Positions 1 through 7,082 of a stretch of DNA of 12,508 bases are shown in pieces. Both the position numbers and the translations under genes were made by a program. How positions within the stretch are numbered: the first letter of the stretch is position 1; every line of letters starts with the position of its first letter. Under the pieces are notes generated by a model. The model made no database searches and was not told the origin of the DNA. It saw nothing but the letters and a program-made list of their open reading frames with translations. The stretch comes from JACQKA01 sp964462785 (GTDB lineage: Bacteria; Patescibacteriota; Minisyncoccia; Phycocordibacterales; UBA2100): assembly GCA_964462785.1 (NCBI GenBank), contig CAYWZA010000028.1:1-12508 (forward strand), read 5' to 3'.

Positions 1-8
1 ATTTCATG

Positions 9-29
9 CACTTTGATTATCTCAAAGTG
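9..29. repeat. 8-bp perfect inverted repeat, possible operator
   Basis: CACTTTGA (9-16) and TCAAAGTG (22-29) are perfect inverted repeats around a 5-nt spacer. The repeat touches a possible -35 box TTGCAC (30-35) that has TCTATA 17 nt downstream (53-58); another candidate is TTGAAC (43-48) with AAATAT (66-71). Its position upstream of the dehydrogenase would suit a repressor site. It could instead be the end of a terminator belonging to a gene left of the window, although no clear T-run follows. Nothing else in 1-107 is recognisable. Confidence 0.3.
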
Positions 30-120
30 TTGCACTTACTTGTTGAACTAGCTCTATACGAGGTCAAATATGCGTGCTATGGTGCTGGCAGGAAATTAGA
101 GGCGAAAAAGGAGGCTCGCT

Positions 121-1857
121 ATGAGCATCTTACGTACAAGGTTGGAGAAGCAATTCTCCGAGAAAGTGTACCCGAATCCCGCCCTACCTGAAGTTGCTGC
201 ACAAGTAGCTGAAGGTAGAAAGGCATTTGAGCGAGATTATCTGGGGCGTAGCTTTCCGTGGCATTTGGGCGGGGAAACATTTAAATCCCTTCGAGAATTC
301 CACACACACAACCCAGCAAACCGGAAGCAAATTGTCGGGACATTTTCTCGGTTTAAACGTGGTGAAATCCCAATCTACGGGCTCACGGCTAAAGTGCGCA
401 GTCAGGGGCGGCACTTTGCGACGACAGTGAACTGGAGGGAGCGCATCACGCTTCTGCATGAAATCTCAAAAGTAGTGCAAGAACGATTCTGGTTGCTGTG
501 CGCCGCTAAAATGTATGAAACCGGACAAAGCCTTGCCGAGGCGATCGGGGAGACGGACGAGGAAGTCGATTTTCCCCTTGCCGCAGCAATGTACCTCGAG
601 GAAATGAATGAAGAGACACTGCTCAGATCACCTCCATGGAGTGGCGATTTTAGCGGTAAGCGCTATGTGCCTCACGGAGTATTTCTCAATGTGGCGCCCT
701 TTAATTTCCCAGGAGCGATCCCGATGGACATGGCTGCTAAGGCGCTCGCTATGGGCAATGCGGTGATCGAAAAATCTTCTGACAAATCGGCGCTGTGCGG
801 CTATCTCGTGTACGAAAGTATTGTGATGGCGTTTGAGCGGCTCGGCATTTCGCATGCAGGAGTGGTGAATTACTGCCCCGGTGGTCCGGAAGTTGTGAAC
901 ATGCTTCTTGGATCACAAGATATTGCGGGGGTCTCCTTCACCGGTAGCTCCGCTGCACTTGATGAAATCCGGAGCATGCATGGATCAATGCCGCGGAATA
1001 AATTTCACGGCAGAGGAACGCTCACATTCGGATCTACTGAAACGAGTGGCGTCAACATTGTCATTGTGTGGCATGACGCAGACATAGCTCACGCTGCGTC
1101 GGAATGCGCAAAAAGCTTTCTCGGACGGCAGGGGCAAAAGTGCTCATCTGCACGCATCATTATGGTACATGATGAAGTGCGAGATGCCTTCAAGGTATTG
1201 CTTGAAGCCGCTGTTGAAAAAGTGCGCTTCGGCAGCGTGCTCGATGGTGCAGATGTTGGTCCATGCATCACGCAAGATGCAGAGGCGAACATCCTTCGAA
1301 AGGTTGAAAAACTCGACATGCTCGTGGGAGACATGAAGTACCAAAAGCGTACAAACATCGACCCAAACATACCTACGTCTGTACTGCCGACAATTATATA
1401 CGCAGGGCGGGATAGATCGATGTACGCGAAAGACGGTCATGTACTCATGAATACCGAAATATTTGGTCCGGTCACTACCGTAGTGTCGGTACCAAATCTT
1501 GATACAGTGAGAGCATTGTGCGCTCTTTCAGAGTTTGCGCTCACGGGGACAAGCTTCACCGCTGATCCAGCAGTAGCACTTGAACTCGCAGATGTGATTC
1601 CTGCGGGAAATATGTACTTCAATCGTAAGTGCACTGGGGCACTAGTAGAAACCGAGTGCTTCGGTGGCCTCTGCTCGCGGTCGTCTCCTTCTGGTATCAA
1701 GGGCAAACAGGCGCTTGCACTCTTTGGCTCGGCGCAGACCATTTCGGGATTCTATCCGAAGGGCTGGGATTCGGTCGAGCGTTTCAAGTTTGTCCAAAAA
1801 ATGGAACATGAGCACGGTGTTGTGTTTTCAAAGCACAACGTGCTCGATGGCATGTAA
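121..1857 (+). CDS. Aldehyde dehydrogenase, 1-pyrroline-5-carboxylate dehydrogenase-like
   Basis: Predicted cytosolic NAD(P)-dependent dehydrogenase of 578 residues. In the P5CDH family the product oxidises glutamate semialdehyde/pyrroline-5-carboxylate to glutamate, the last step of proline breakdown. Visible motifs: APFNFP with the oxyanion-hole Asn195, FTGS (273-276) in the cofactor site, general base Glu307 (STETSGVN), catalytic Cys341 (GQKCSSAR), EIFGPV (446-451), and FNRKCTGALV near 500-509, which is characteristic of P5CDHs. The start is set by an ideal AAGGAGG at 108-114, 6 nt before the ATG. Two motifs are unusual: the general-base motif reads ETSGVN where the family normally has ETGGK(N/D), and the motif after CFGG is CSRSSPSG rather than a typical F-K-x-SG. 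Substrate may therefore differ. No proline dehydrogenase gene is in the window. The gene ends in its own terminator. The ALDH fold is certain; the P5CDH assignment is likely. Confidence 0.9.
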   Translation: MSILRTRLEKQFSEKVYPNPALPEVAAQVAEGRKAFERDYLGRSFPWHLGGETFKSLREFHTHNPANRKQIVGTFSRFKRGEIPIYGLTAKVRSQGRHFATTVNWRERITLLHEISKVVQERFWLLCAAKMYETGQSLAEAIGETDEEVDFPLAAAMYLEEMNEETLLRSPPWSGDFSGKRYVPHGVFLNVAPFNFPGAIPMDMAAKALAMGNAVIEKSSDKSALCGYLVYESIVMAFERLGISHAGVVNYCPGGPEVVNMLLGSQDIAGVSFTGSSAALDEIRSMHGSMPRNKFHGRGTLTFGSTETSGVNIVIVWHDADIAHAASECAKSFLGRQGQKCSSARIIMVHDEVRDAFKVLLEAAVEKVRFGSVLDGADVGPCITQDAEANILRKVEKLDMLVGDMKYQKRTNIDPNIPTSVLPTIIYAGRDRSMYAKDGHVLMNTEIFGPVTTVVSVPNLDTVRALCALSEFALTGTSFTADPAVALELADVIPAGNMYFNRKCTGALVETECFGGLCSRSSPSGIKGKQALALFGSAQTISGFYPKGWDSVERFKFVQKMEHEHGVVFSKHNVLDGM

Positions 1858-1867
1858 TGCCACTATC

Positions 1868-1895
1868 AGCCGGCTCCTTTGGGAGCCGGTTTTCT
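1868..1895 (+). terminator. Rho-independent terminator of the aldehyde dehydrogenase gene
   Basis: A perfect 8-bp stem CCGGCTCC (1870-1877) / GGAGCCGG (1882-1889) has a TTTG loop and is followed by TTTTCT. It starts 11 nt after the dehydrogenase stop. The T-run merges with the promoter of the next gene. Confidence 0.9.
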
Positions 1896-1903
1896 GTTAT
1901 GAT
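1895..1903 (+). promoter_or_regulatory. Extended -10 promoter of lysS, probable leaderless start
   Basis: TGTTATGAT is a TGn extended -10 joined to TATGAT (1898-1903). The lysS ATG begins at 1910, 6 nt past the box, where the +1 nucleotide would normally fall. No good -35 is visible; the -35 position lies inside the terminator stem. Only a weak AAGG precedes the ATG, so the mRNA is probably leaderless. This is inferred from spacing alone. Confidence 0.6.
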
Positions 1904-1909
1904 GCAAGG

Positions 1910-3475
1910 ATGTTCTGGGCAGATAAAGTCGTTGACGACGTTTCAAAGAAATTCGCACCTGGGGCGAAGCTTATCGTGCGTGATGAGAAAACGGCCTCGG
2001 GCAGGGTGCATATCGGCTCAATGCGCGGGGTGGCGATTCACGGCGTCGTTGCCGAGGTGCTGCGCGAAAAAGGGTTTAATGCAGAGTACCTCTACGAAAT
2101 AAATGATTTTGACCCGATGGATGGCATTCCGGCTGAATTGCCCGCAGCGGAATGGGAGCAGTATTTGGGGCTGCCGCTCAATCGTGTGCCTGCGCCTGAT
2201 GGGAAAGCGGCAAATTTTGCAGAGTATTACGCGAGCGAATTTGAGGGGGTTATCAAAGAAGCGGGATTTGAGCCGCGCTATTATCGCGCGTCCGAATTGT
2301 ACACATCCGGCAAAATGAACGACGCCATTCGCATGGCGCTTTTGAGCGCGGCGGATGTGCGGCGTATATATAGAGAAGTCTCCGGTTCGAAAAAGGACGA
2401 CACATGGCTCCCAATTTCGATGGCGTGCGAGCAATGCGGGAAAATCGGCACGACGCAGGCGCATGGCTTTGATGGAGAAAAAGTGTACTACGAATGTATC
2501 GCGGGTGCGGGTGGTGCCAAGGGGTGCGGGCACAAGGGCGGCGCATCGCCGTTTAATGGTGGTGGCAAATTGCCTTGGAAAGTCGAGTGGCCGGCGAAAT
2601 GGAAAGTGCTCAACGTGGCTGTCGAAGGGGCGGGGAAGGATCATTCCACCAAGGGTGGTTCGCGCGATGTTGCCGAGCACATTTCGCGTGAAGTATTTAA
2701 ACACGAGCCGCCGCACAACATCCCCTATGAATTTTTCCTCGACAGCGAGGGGCGCAAGATGTCTGCCTCAAAAGGGCGTGGAGTTTCTTCGCGCGAGATT
2801 GCCGACAACTTTGCACCGAGCATTTTCCGCTTGGCACTCATTGGCAAAGATCCCGCACAACAATTCATCATCGATCCGATGGGCGAGACGCTCGCGACGT
2901 TCTACGATTGGCACGACAAAATAGCTGAAAAGTATTGGGATGAAATAGGGGACGATGACGCGCGCCTCTTTGAGTTGGTGTATTTCGCAAAGCCGTCCAT
3001 GCGGCGCTATCTGCCGCGCTTTTCGACCGTCGCATTTATTTTGCAAATGGAGCACCTCAATATCGAAAACGAAATTGGAAGTATAAAAGGGGAGGAGCTT
3101 ACGCAGGAGGAAAAAGTTGATCTCAAGGAACGCGCCCACTATGCGGGCGTTTGGCTGCGACACTATGCGCCGGATAAATATAAGTTCACGCTCGCAAAAG
3201 ACGCGGTGCCCGAGGCGGCGAAGATGCTTACTGAGGAACAGAAAGCAGCACTCGAGAAAGTAATTGCCGTAGTTGAGGCGACGCCGCGTCTCGATGGTCC
3301 CACACTCCACGCTGCACTGCACGAAATCAAAAAAGAAACAGGTCTTTCACCACAAGTGTTTTTCAGCGCCATCTACCTTTCATTTCTCGGGCGCGATTCC
3401 GGCCCCCAAGCCGGCTGGTTCCTCTCGACACTTGATCGAGAGTTTCTTTTGCAAAGGCTAAACGAGGTGACGTAA
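1910..3475 (+). CDS. lysS: Lysyl-tRNA synthetase, class I
   Basis: Charges tRNA-Lys with lysine in the cytoplasm. At 521 residues it has the usual length of class I LysRS, the form found in most archaea and in scattered bacteria, which is unrelated to the class II enzyme of E. coli. Visible are the Rossmann signature HIGS (34-37), a cysteine/histidine-rich insertion (C173-x2-C176 ... C196 ... C206-G-H208) that fits zinc binding, and KMSAS at 283-287. The C-terminal helical part should bind the anticodon. The frame is open well upstream, into the dehydrogenase gene, but only the ATG at 1910 gives the expected start (MFWADKVVDDVSKKF) and lies after the terminator. The ribosome site is weak. It is probably monocistronic or weakly joined to the small gene 79 nt downstream. 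Confidence 0.95.
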   Translation: MFWADKVVDDVSKKFAPGAKLIVRDEKTASGRVHIGSMRGVAIHGVVAEVLREKGFNAEYLYEINDFDPMDGIPAELPAAEWEQYLGLPLNRVPAPDGKAANFAEYYASEFEGVIKEAGFEPRYYRASELYTSGKMNDAIRMALLSAADVRRIYREVSGSKKDDTWLPISMACEQCGKIGTTQAHGFDGEKVYYECIAGAGGAKGCGHKGGASPFNGGGKLPWKVEWPAKWKVLNVAVEGAGKDHSTKGGSRDVAEHISREVFKHEPPHNIPYEFFLDSEGRKMSASKGRGVSSREIADNFAPSIFRLALIGKDPAQQFIIDPMGETLATFYDWHDKIAEKYWDEIGDDDARLFELVYFAKPSMRRYLPRFSTVAFILQMEHLNIENEIGSIKGEELTQEEKVDLKERAHYAGVWLRHYAPDKYKFTLAKDAVPEAAKMLTEEQKAALEKVIAVVEATPRLDGPTLHAALHEIKKETGLSPQVFFSAIYLSFLGRDSGPQAGWFLSTLDREFLLQRLNEVT

Positions 3476-3554
3476 AAGCTGATCAAAGATCCGCCCCCTT
3501 GTCTTTTGTACTGCAGACAGGTAGTGTCTTGCGAGGAAGCGTGGAAGGGAACAC

Positions 3555-3746
3555 ATGAGCAACAAAGATCCGCATGCGGAGCTGAACAAAATTGTAACGG
3601 TGCTTGTAGGCACTGTGATGGGCGGAGCGCTTGGTACACTGAGCGCTTTACTGTTCGAGGCACAGCCCATGACGTCTACGTTTTTCACACTTGTGCTCGT
3701 CGGTGTGATAGGCGGTGGGGTGGTCGGACTCAAGTGCGGTAAATGA
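3555..3746 (+). CDS. Small glycine-rich two-helix membrane protein, unknown function
   Basis: A 63-residue protein not recognised as any named family. A short charged N-terminus (SNKDPHAELNK) leads into two hydrophobic segments at about residues 13-34 and 43-58. The second carries a GVIGGGVVG run that would allow tight helix packing. It ends in LKCGK. GGAAGGGA at 3543-3550 is a usable ribosome site about 4 nt before the ATG. It lies 79 nt after lysS and directly before a strong terminator, which supports a real transcribed unit. Two alternative frames overlap the same bases but lack a comparable start site. No function can be assigned. Confidence 0.65.
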   Translation: MSNKDPHAELNKIVTVLVGTVMGGALGTLSALLFEAQPMTSTFFTLVLVGVIGGGVVGLKCGK

Positions 3747-3751
3747 TTCAA

Positions 3752-3784
3752 GCCGGCAGCGCATTGCGCTGCCGGCACTTTTTT
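3752..3784 (+). terminator. Strong Rho-independent terminator
   Basis: A perfect 11-bp stem GCCGGCAGCGC / GCGCTGCCGGC (3752-3762 and 3766-3776) with an ATT loop is followed by ACTTTTTT. It begins 5 nt after the stop of the small membrane protein and isolates lysS from the redox operon. Confidence 0.95.
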
Positions 3785-3853
3785 ACATGCCCCCTGCGGC
3801 ATAATCTGTACGCTCCGCCTTCCCATTTTTCCACATTGAAATGTAAAGTATAC

Positions 3854-3881
3854 TTGACATCAACTTTCGGGCGAATAAAAT
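3854..3881 (+). promoter_or_regulatory. Consensus sigma-70-type promoter of the redox operon
   Basis: TTGACA (3854-3859) is separated by 16 nt from TAAAAT (3876-3881). The start of transcription is expected near 3888. The -10 box overlaps the first possible ATG of the regulator gene (3880), so that codon would not be in the mRNA. Confidence 0.85.
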
Positions 3882-3891
3882 GGAAAAATGT

Positions 3892-4092
3892 ATGCAGGAG
3901 CAATTGCAAAATACGGTCCGCGAACAACGCTCTCACAAGGGGGTGACGCAGGAAGAGCTGGCGGATGCCGCCGGTGTGTCGCGGCAGACCGTCATCGCCA
4001 TCGAGAAGGGAAATTATACGCCGTCGGTGGCGCTGGCAATCAAAATCGCACGGTATTTCAAAGTGCCCGTTGAAGAAGTTTTTTCACTATGA
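3892..4092 (+). CDS. Cro/C1-type (XRE) helix-turn-helix regulator
   Basis: A 66-residue single-domain DNA-binding protein. VTQEELADAAGVSRQTVIAI is the helix-turn-helix, followed by EKGNYTPSVALAIKIARYFK and a VEEVFSL end. This matches the small regulators (PF01381 type) usually found in front of a membrane protein of their own operon. The in-frame ATG at 3880 would add MEKC but lies in the -10 box, so the ATG at 3892 is preferred. It gives an mRNA leader of about 4 nt with no Shine-Dalgarno sequence. The stop overlaps the next start as ATGA. It probably regulates its own promoter, but no clear operator palindrome is seen there. Confidence 0.88.
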   Translation: MQEQLQNTVREQRSHKGVTQEELADAAGVSRQTVIAIEKGNYTPSVALAIKIARYFKVPVEEVFSL

Positions 4093-4466
4093 GTTTTCTT
4101 TCTGAATTAAGGACGAGGGAAATAGCACTTGGCATCGCGGTGCTTGTGCTTCTGTTCCTGCTCGCGAATCCGTTTGATATGTACATGCTTTCTATGGCGG
4201 CGATGACGGTGCTGTCGCTTTTGGTCGTTTCGGTGCTGGCGTTTGCAGCGTTTGTGTGGAAAGAAATGCCCGCCGGCGACGAGCGCGATGCTGCGCATCA
4301 AGCCATTGTCGGGCGTATTGCGTATCTTGCGGGCGCCGGAGTGCTGCTCGGCTTCATCATAGTCCAGAGCCTGCGCCACGATTTGGACATTGCGCTCCCG
4401 GTGGCGCTTGGTGTGATGGTATGCGCAAAAATTATCGGTAATGCGTATGCCCGTGCGCGATATTAG
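4089..4466 (+). CDS. Four-helix membrane protein paired with the XRE regulator (DUF2178-like)
   Basis: A 125-residue integral membrane protein with hydrophobic segments at about 11-28, 31-56, 76-93 and 100-119. A cytosolic-looking loop KEMPAGDERDAAHQ lies between helices 2 and 3. Its order and size resemble the DUF2178-type proteins often encoded directly behind a small XRE regulator; this is a recollection of family layout and cannot be tested here. It is coupled to the regulator by a 4-nt ATGA overlap and lies 24 nt before the thioredoxin gene. Role unknown; it may act as the sensor partner of the regulator. Confidence 0.8.
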   Translation: MSFLSELRTREIALGIAVLVLLFLLANPFDMYMLSMAAMTVLSLLVVSVLAFAAFVWKEMPAGDERDAAHQAIVGRIAYLAGAGVLLGFIIVQSLRHDLDIALPVALGVMVCAKIIGNAYARARY

Positions 4467-4490
4467 TATAAAACGGACCATCAAAATTAT

Positions 4491-5153
4491 ATGTATACAC
4501 GAGGAATAACGTCGATCATGGTTATCATTGCAGTTGTGGTAATCGGTGCTGTGGGTTTTGCATGGTATGTGCCGCAGCCAAAAAGCGGAGAAATGATGCA
4601 GGACGAAGCAATGATGAAAAAAGACACCATGACAGAACCTGACGCGATGCACACAGAGGACACGATGATGAAACAAGACGCTGCCATGATGAATGAGGAA
4701 GCGGCAAGCAAAAGCAAAGTTGAAAGCATGCCGATAAAACAAACCGCCCCCGCAATGGCAGAGGATTCCGGAATGATGGAGTCGTACAAGGGCGCGACAC
4801 TGGCCGGAAAGAGTTCGCCGCTTTTGGATTTCACCAAGGCAGATTACGAAAAGGCCACAGCAAGCGGCAAACTTGTTGTTCTGTATTTCTACGCAAACTG
4901 GTGCCCGTTGTGTAAAGCTGAATTTCCCGTCATGCAAGAAGCGTTTAATGGTCTTTCCTCCGAAGGCGTCATCGGGTTCCGCGTAAACTACAATGACAAT
5001 CAGACCGATGCAGACGAGGTGGCACTCGCACGAGAATTTGGTGTTGCGTACCAGCACACGAAGGTGTTTGTGAAAAGTGGGAAGCAGATCTTAAAGTCTC
5101 CTGAAAGTTGGGGAAAAGATCGCTATCTTTCAGAGATAGCTAAGGCACAATAG
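4491..5153 (+). CDS. Membrane-anchored thioredoxin-like protein with Met-rich linker
   Basis: 220 residues in three parts. First is an N-terminal membrane anchor or uncleaved signal (about 7-25). Second is a linker (about 30-100) with 14 Met, including five MM pairs, in a six-residue repeat. Third is a thioredoxin domain (about 105-218) with the redox motif WCPLC at 137-141. The domain should face the outside of the membrane and act as a thiol-disulfide reductase or oxidase. The CcdA-like protein encoded 4 nt downstream is its likely electron source. The acidic, methionine-rich linker suggests metal (copper) binding or methionine-sulfoxide chemistry, which is an inference. No Shine-Dalgarno sequence precedes the ATG. 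A TATAAA at 4467-4472 may be an extra -10 box. Confidence 0.88.
   Translation: MYTRGITSIMVIIAVVVIGAVGFAWYVPQPKSGEMMQDEAMMKKDTMTEPDAMHTEDTMMKQDAAMMNEEAASKSKVESMPIKQTAPAMAEDSGMMESYKGATLAGKSSPLLDFTKADYEKATASGKLVVLYFYANWCPLCKAEFPVMQEAFNGLSSEGVIGFRVNYNDNQTDADEVALAREFGVAYQHTKVFVKSGKQILKSPESWGKDRYLSEIAKAQ
4593..4703 (+). repeat. Tandem 18-nt coding repeat encoding Met-rich hexapeptides
   Basis: Six consecutive units start with ATG in frame: MMQDEA, MMKKDT, MTEPDA, MHTEDT, MMKQDAA, MMNEEA (residues 35-71). Five are 18 nt and one is 21 nt. The pattern is M-(M)-x-x-(D/E)-(A/T), and the DNA is clearly diverged between units. Confidence 0.85.
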
Positions 5154-5157
5154 GGAT

Positions 5158-5865
5158 ATGTTTAGCGAGCTCTCATTTGCAGTAGCGTTTGCAGCTGGAC
5201 TCATCTCATTCCTTTCGCCGTGCGTGCTGCCCATTGTTCCTGGATTTCTGGCATACCTTGCGGGCGGCACAGGTGACACGGCACCCAGCCGCTCCCGCAT
5301 ATTTCTCTCCAGCTTTTTCTTTGTGCTGGGCTTTTCAACGGTCTTTGCCTTGCTTGGCGTACTGCTCAACACCGTGCTTTCGACGGTGGCATACGATGCG
5401 CAAATATGGCTCTCGCGTATCGGGGGAATCGTCATTATCTTTTTCGGTCTCTATCTCACCGGTCTCCTGCGTGTGCGCTTTCTTGAGCGGGCGCACAAAA
5501 TCTCGGTGACGCGTAAATTTTCTTCGCGAGAGCTCACGGCGTTTGTATTCGGCGCAGCATTTGCAGCCGGATGGACGCCCTGCGTAGGAGCGGCGCTTGG
5601 TGCCATTCTCGGACTTGCTGCTACTGCGCCAGGGACGGCGTTCGGGCTCCTCATGACCTACGCCCTGGGGCTTGGTGTGCCGTTCTTGTTGATCGGATTG
5701 TTCGCGGGAGAGGCGAATGCCTTTTTGACTCGCTTTGCGGGCGCCACGGGATATATCACCAAAATATTTGGGATCATTCTGATTGCTCTTGGCGTTCTGA
5801 TCTTCACACAAAAGCTTTCCCTGCTCGCAAATTTTGAGATGGTCACAAAGATTTTAGGTGTTTAG
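5158..5865 (+). CDS. ccdA: CcdA/DsbD-type transmembrane thiol electron carrier
   Basis: A 235-residue polytopic membrane protein of the cytochrome c biogenesis/DsbD transmembrane family. It should move electrons from cytoplasmic thioredoxin across the membrane to extracytoplasmic thioredoxins. The two expected redox cysteines are present: Cys22 in LSPCVLPIVPG and Cys142 in GWTPCVGAALG. About six hydrophobic helices are visible, and the two halves repeat the F-x-x-G ... PC layout typical of the family. The start lies 4 nt after the upstream thioredoxin stop, with AGGG overlapping that stop codon as a possible weak ribosome site. The downstream gene begins 3 nt after its stop. With no cytochrome c genes visible, general disulfide reduction is more likely than cytochrome maturation. 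Confidence 0.93.
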   Translation: MFSELSFAVAFAAGLISFLSPCVLPIVPGFLAYLAGGTGDTAPSRSRIFLSSFFFVLGFSTVFALLGVLLNTVLSTVAYDAQIWLSRIGGIVIIFFGLYLTGLLRVRFLERAHKISVTRKFSSRELTAFVFGAAFAAGWTPCVGAALGAILGLAATAPGTAFGLLMTYALGLGVPFLLIGLFAGEANAFLTRFAGATGYITKIFGIILIALGVLIFTQKLSLLANFEMVTKILGV

Positions 5866-5868
5866 GCG

Positions 5869-7026
5869 GTGTTCATCGATATGCTGAGTCCGCAAAACAT
5901 GACTTCCGAGCAGAAACGCAAGGCGTTGCTTGCCTCCACGCTTCTTCTGATCGGCGGTGCGCTCTATCTACTGAGCGATACGCAAGAATGCTGCGCGGGT
6001 GATGCGGTAATTCCCGCAAGCGGCGAGCCCGCCATGATGAAAGAGATGCTGTACGCACGCGCCAAAGAGATCGTTGACCCACAAGGATTTATCAACACAG
6101 AAAATGACGCCCCAATAAAAATTGCTGATCACATCGGCAAGAAAGTCATTCTGGTGGATTTTTGGACGTACTCGTGCATCAACTGCATCCGCACGCAGCC
6201 GTACCTCAATGCATGGCATGAAAAATATGCAGATGACGGCCTGCTCATCATCGGCATTCACACGCCGGAATTTGATTTCGAAAGGAAGATAGAGAATGTG
6301 CGCGGAGCGGTGCGCGATGAAGAGATTCAGTATCCTGTCGTGCTCGATAACAACTACGGCACATGGCGCGCGTATCAAAACAGCTACTGGCCGCGCAAAT
6401 ATCTCATCGATATGGACGGCTATATCCGCTACGATCACATTGGCGAGGGTGCCTACGATGAAACCGAACGCAAGATTCAAGAGCTGCTTGCCGAGCGCGC
6501 AGAGCGCATGGGCGAAGAGGGAAGTACGGCAAAGGATTTAGTCACTCCAGAGAACGTACTATCGGCAAGTGACGGTTTGCCGCGCACACCCGAAATATAT
6601 TTCGGCGCCTCCCGTAATAGCGCCTACTTGGGCAATGGCACGGCGGGGGCGGTTGGCAGCCAGACGCTCACTATTCCCCAAGACCGCGCGCGCGACCGCA
6701 TCTACTTGGGCGGGACCTGGAACATCACTTCAGAATATGCCGAAACGCAGGAGCCAGGGATTCCTATAGTACTCACGTATCGTGGTAAGGCGCTCTATAT
6801 GGTGGCAAGCTCGCCCACCACTGCGCGCCTGCAGATCTCAATTGATGGGAAGGTTGTTCGCTCGGGCGACCCGATGGCTGGGAAGGACATAGGCTCTGAC
6901 GACTTTGTCACTGTGCGCGGGGAGCGGCTCTACAAGCTTATTGAGAGTGACACGTACGGCGAGCACACCATCGAAATCCAGGTAACCGGCGGTCCGCTAC
7001 AAGCATTTACATTGACATTTGGATAG
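5869..7026 (+). CDS. DipZ-type thioredoxin-like protein with C-terminal beta domain
   Basis: 385 residues from the GTG at 5869. A membrane anchor or signal (about 19-35) is followed by ECCAG (Cys41-Cys42). A TlpA/DipZ-like thioredoxin domain follows (about 65-205) with WTYSCINC (Cys103, Cys106), the HTPEF segment and the WPRKYLID cis-Pro region. A C-terminal beta-rich domain (about 240-385) contains repeated glycine/aspartate turns such as IYLGGTWNI. This order matches the extracytoplasmic part of mycobacterial DipZ, in which CcdA, thioredoxin and a carbohydrate-binding-like domain are one chain; here the CcdA part is the preceding gene. The ATG at 5881 is an equally possible start: AGGTG (5856-5860) favours GTG 5869, AGGCGG (5864-5869) could serve 5881. 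Its last codons contain the promoter of the next gene. Confidence 0.9.
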   Translation: MFIDMLSPQNMTSEQKRKALLASTLLLIGGALYLLSDTQECCAGDAVIPASGEPAMMKEMLYARAKEIVDPQGFINTENDAPIKIADHIGKKVILVDFWTYSCINCIRTQPYLNAWHEKYADDGLLIIGIHTPEFDFERKIENVRGAVRDEEIQYPVVLDNNYGTWRAYQNSYWPRKYLIDMDGYIRYDHIGEGAYDETERKIQELLAERAERMGEEGSTAKDLVTPENVLSASDGLPRTPEIYFGASRNSAYLGNGTAGAVGSQTLTIPQDRARDRIYLGGTWNITSEYAETQEPGIPIVLTYRGKALYMVASSPTTARLQISIDGKVVRSGDPMAGKDIGSDDFVTVRGERLYKLIESDTYGEHTIEIQVTGGPLQAFTLTFG

Positions 7027-7040
7027 GGGTGTGATACAAT
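7012..7040 (+). promoter_or_regulatory. Consensus promoter of the zinc-finger gene
   Basis: TTGACA (7012-7017) and TACAAT (7035-7040) are spaced by an ideal 17 nt. The -35 box is inside the last codons of the DipZ-like gene. Transcription should start near 7047 and give a leader of about 36 nt. Confidence 0.85.
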
Positions 7041-7082
7041 GTCAACACGGTAATAGAAACCGCCATTGGGGAGAACAAAGCC

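Noticed and set aside
6..191. 61-codon ORF at the left edge
   Set aside because: It covers the promoter region and ribosome site of the dehydrogenase and overlaps its start; no recognisable protein features.
1664..1909. Upstream extension of the lysS frame
   Set aside because: It lies within the dehydrogenase gene and across a terminator; the ATG at 1910 gives the normal class I LysRS N-terminus.
3497..3520. Imperfect hairpin after lysS (CCTTGTCT / AGACAGG)
   Set aside because: Contains a bulge and is not followed by a T-run, so it is not a credible terminator.
3484..3573. Direct repeat CAAAGATCCGC at 3484 and 3563
   Set aside because: 11 bp and two copies only; one is inside a coding region and likely chance.
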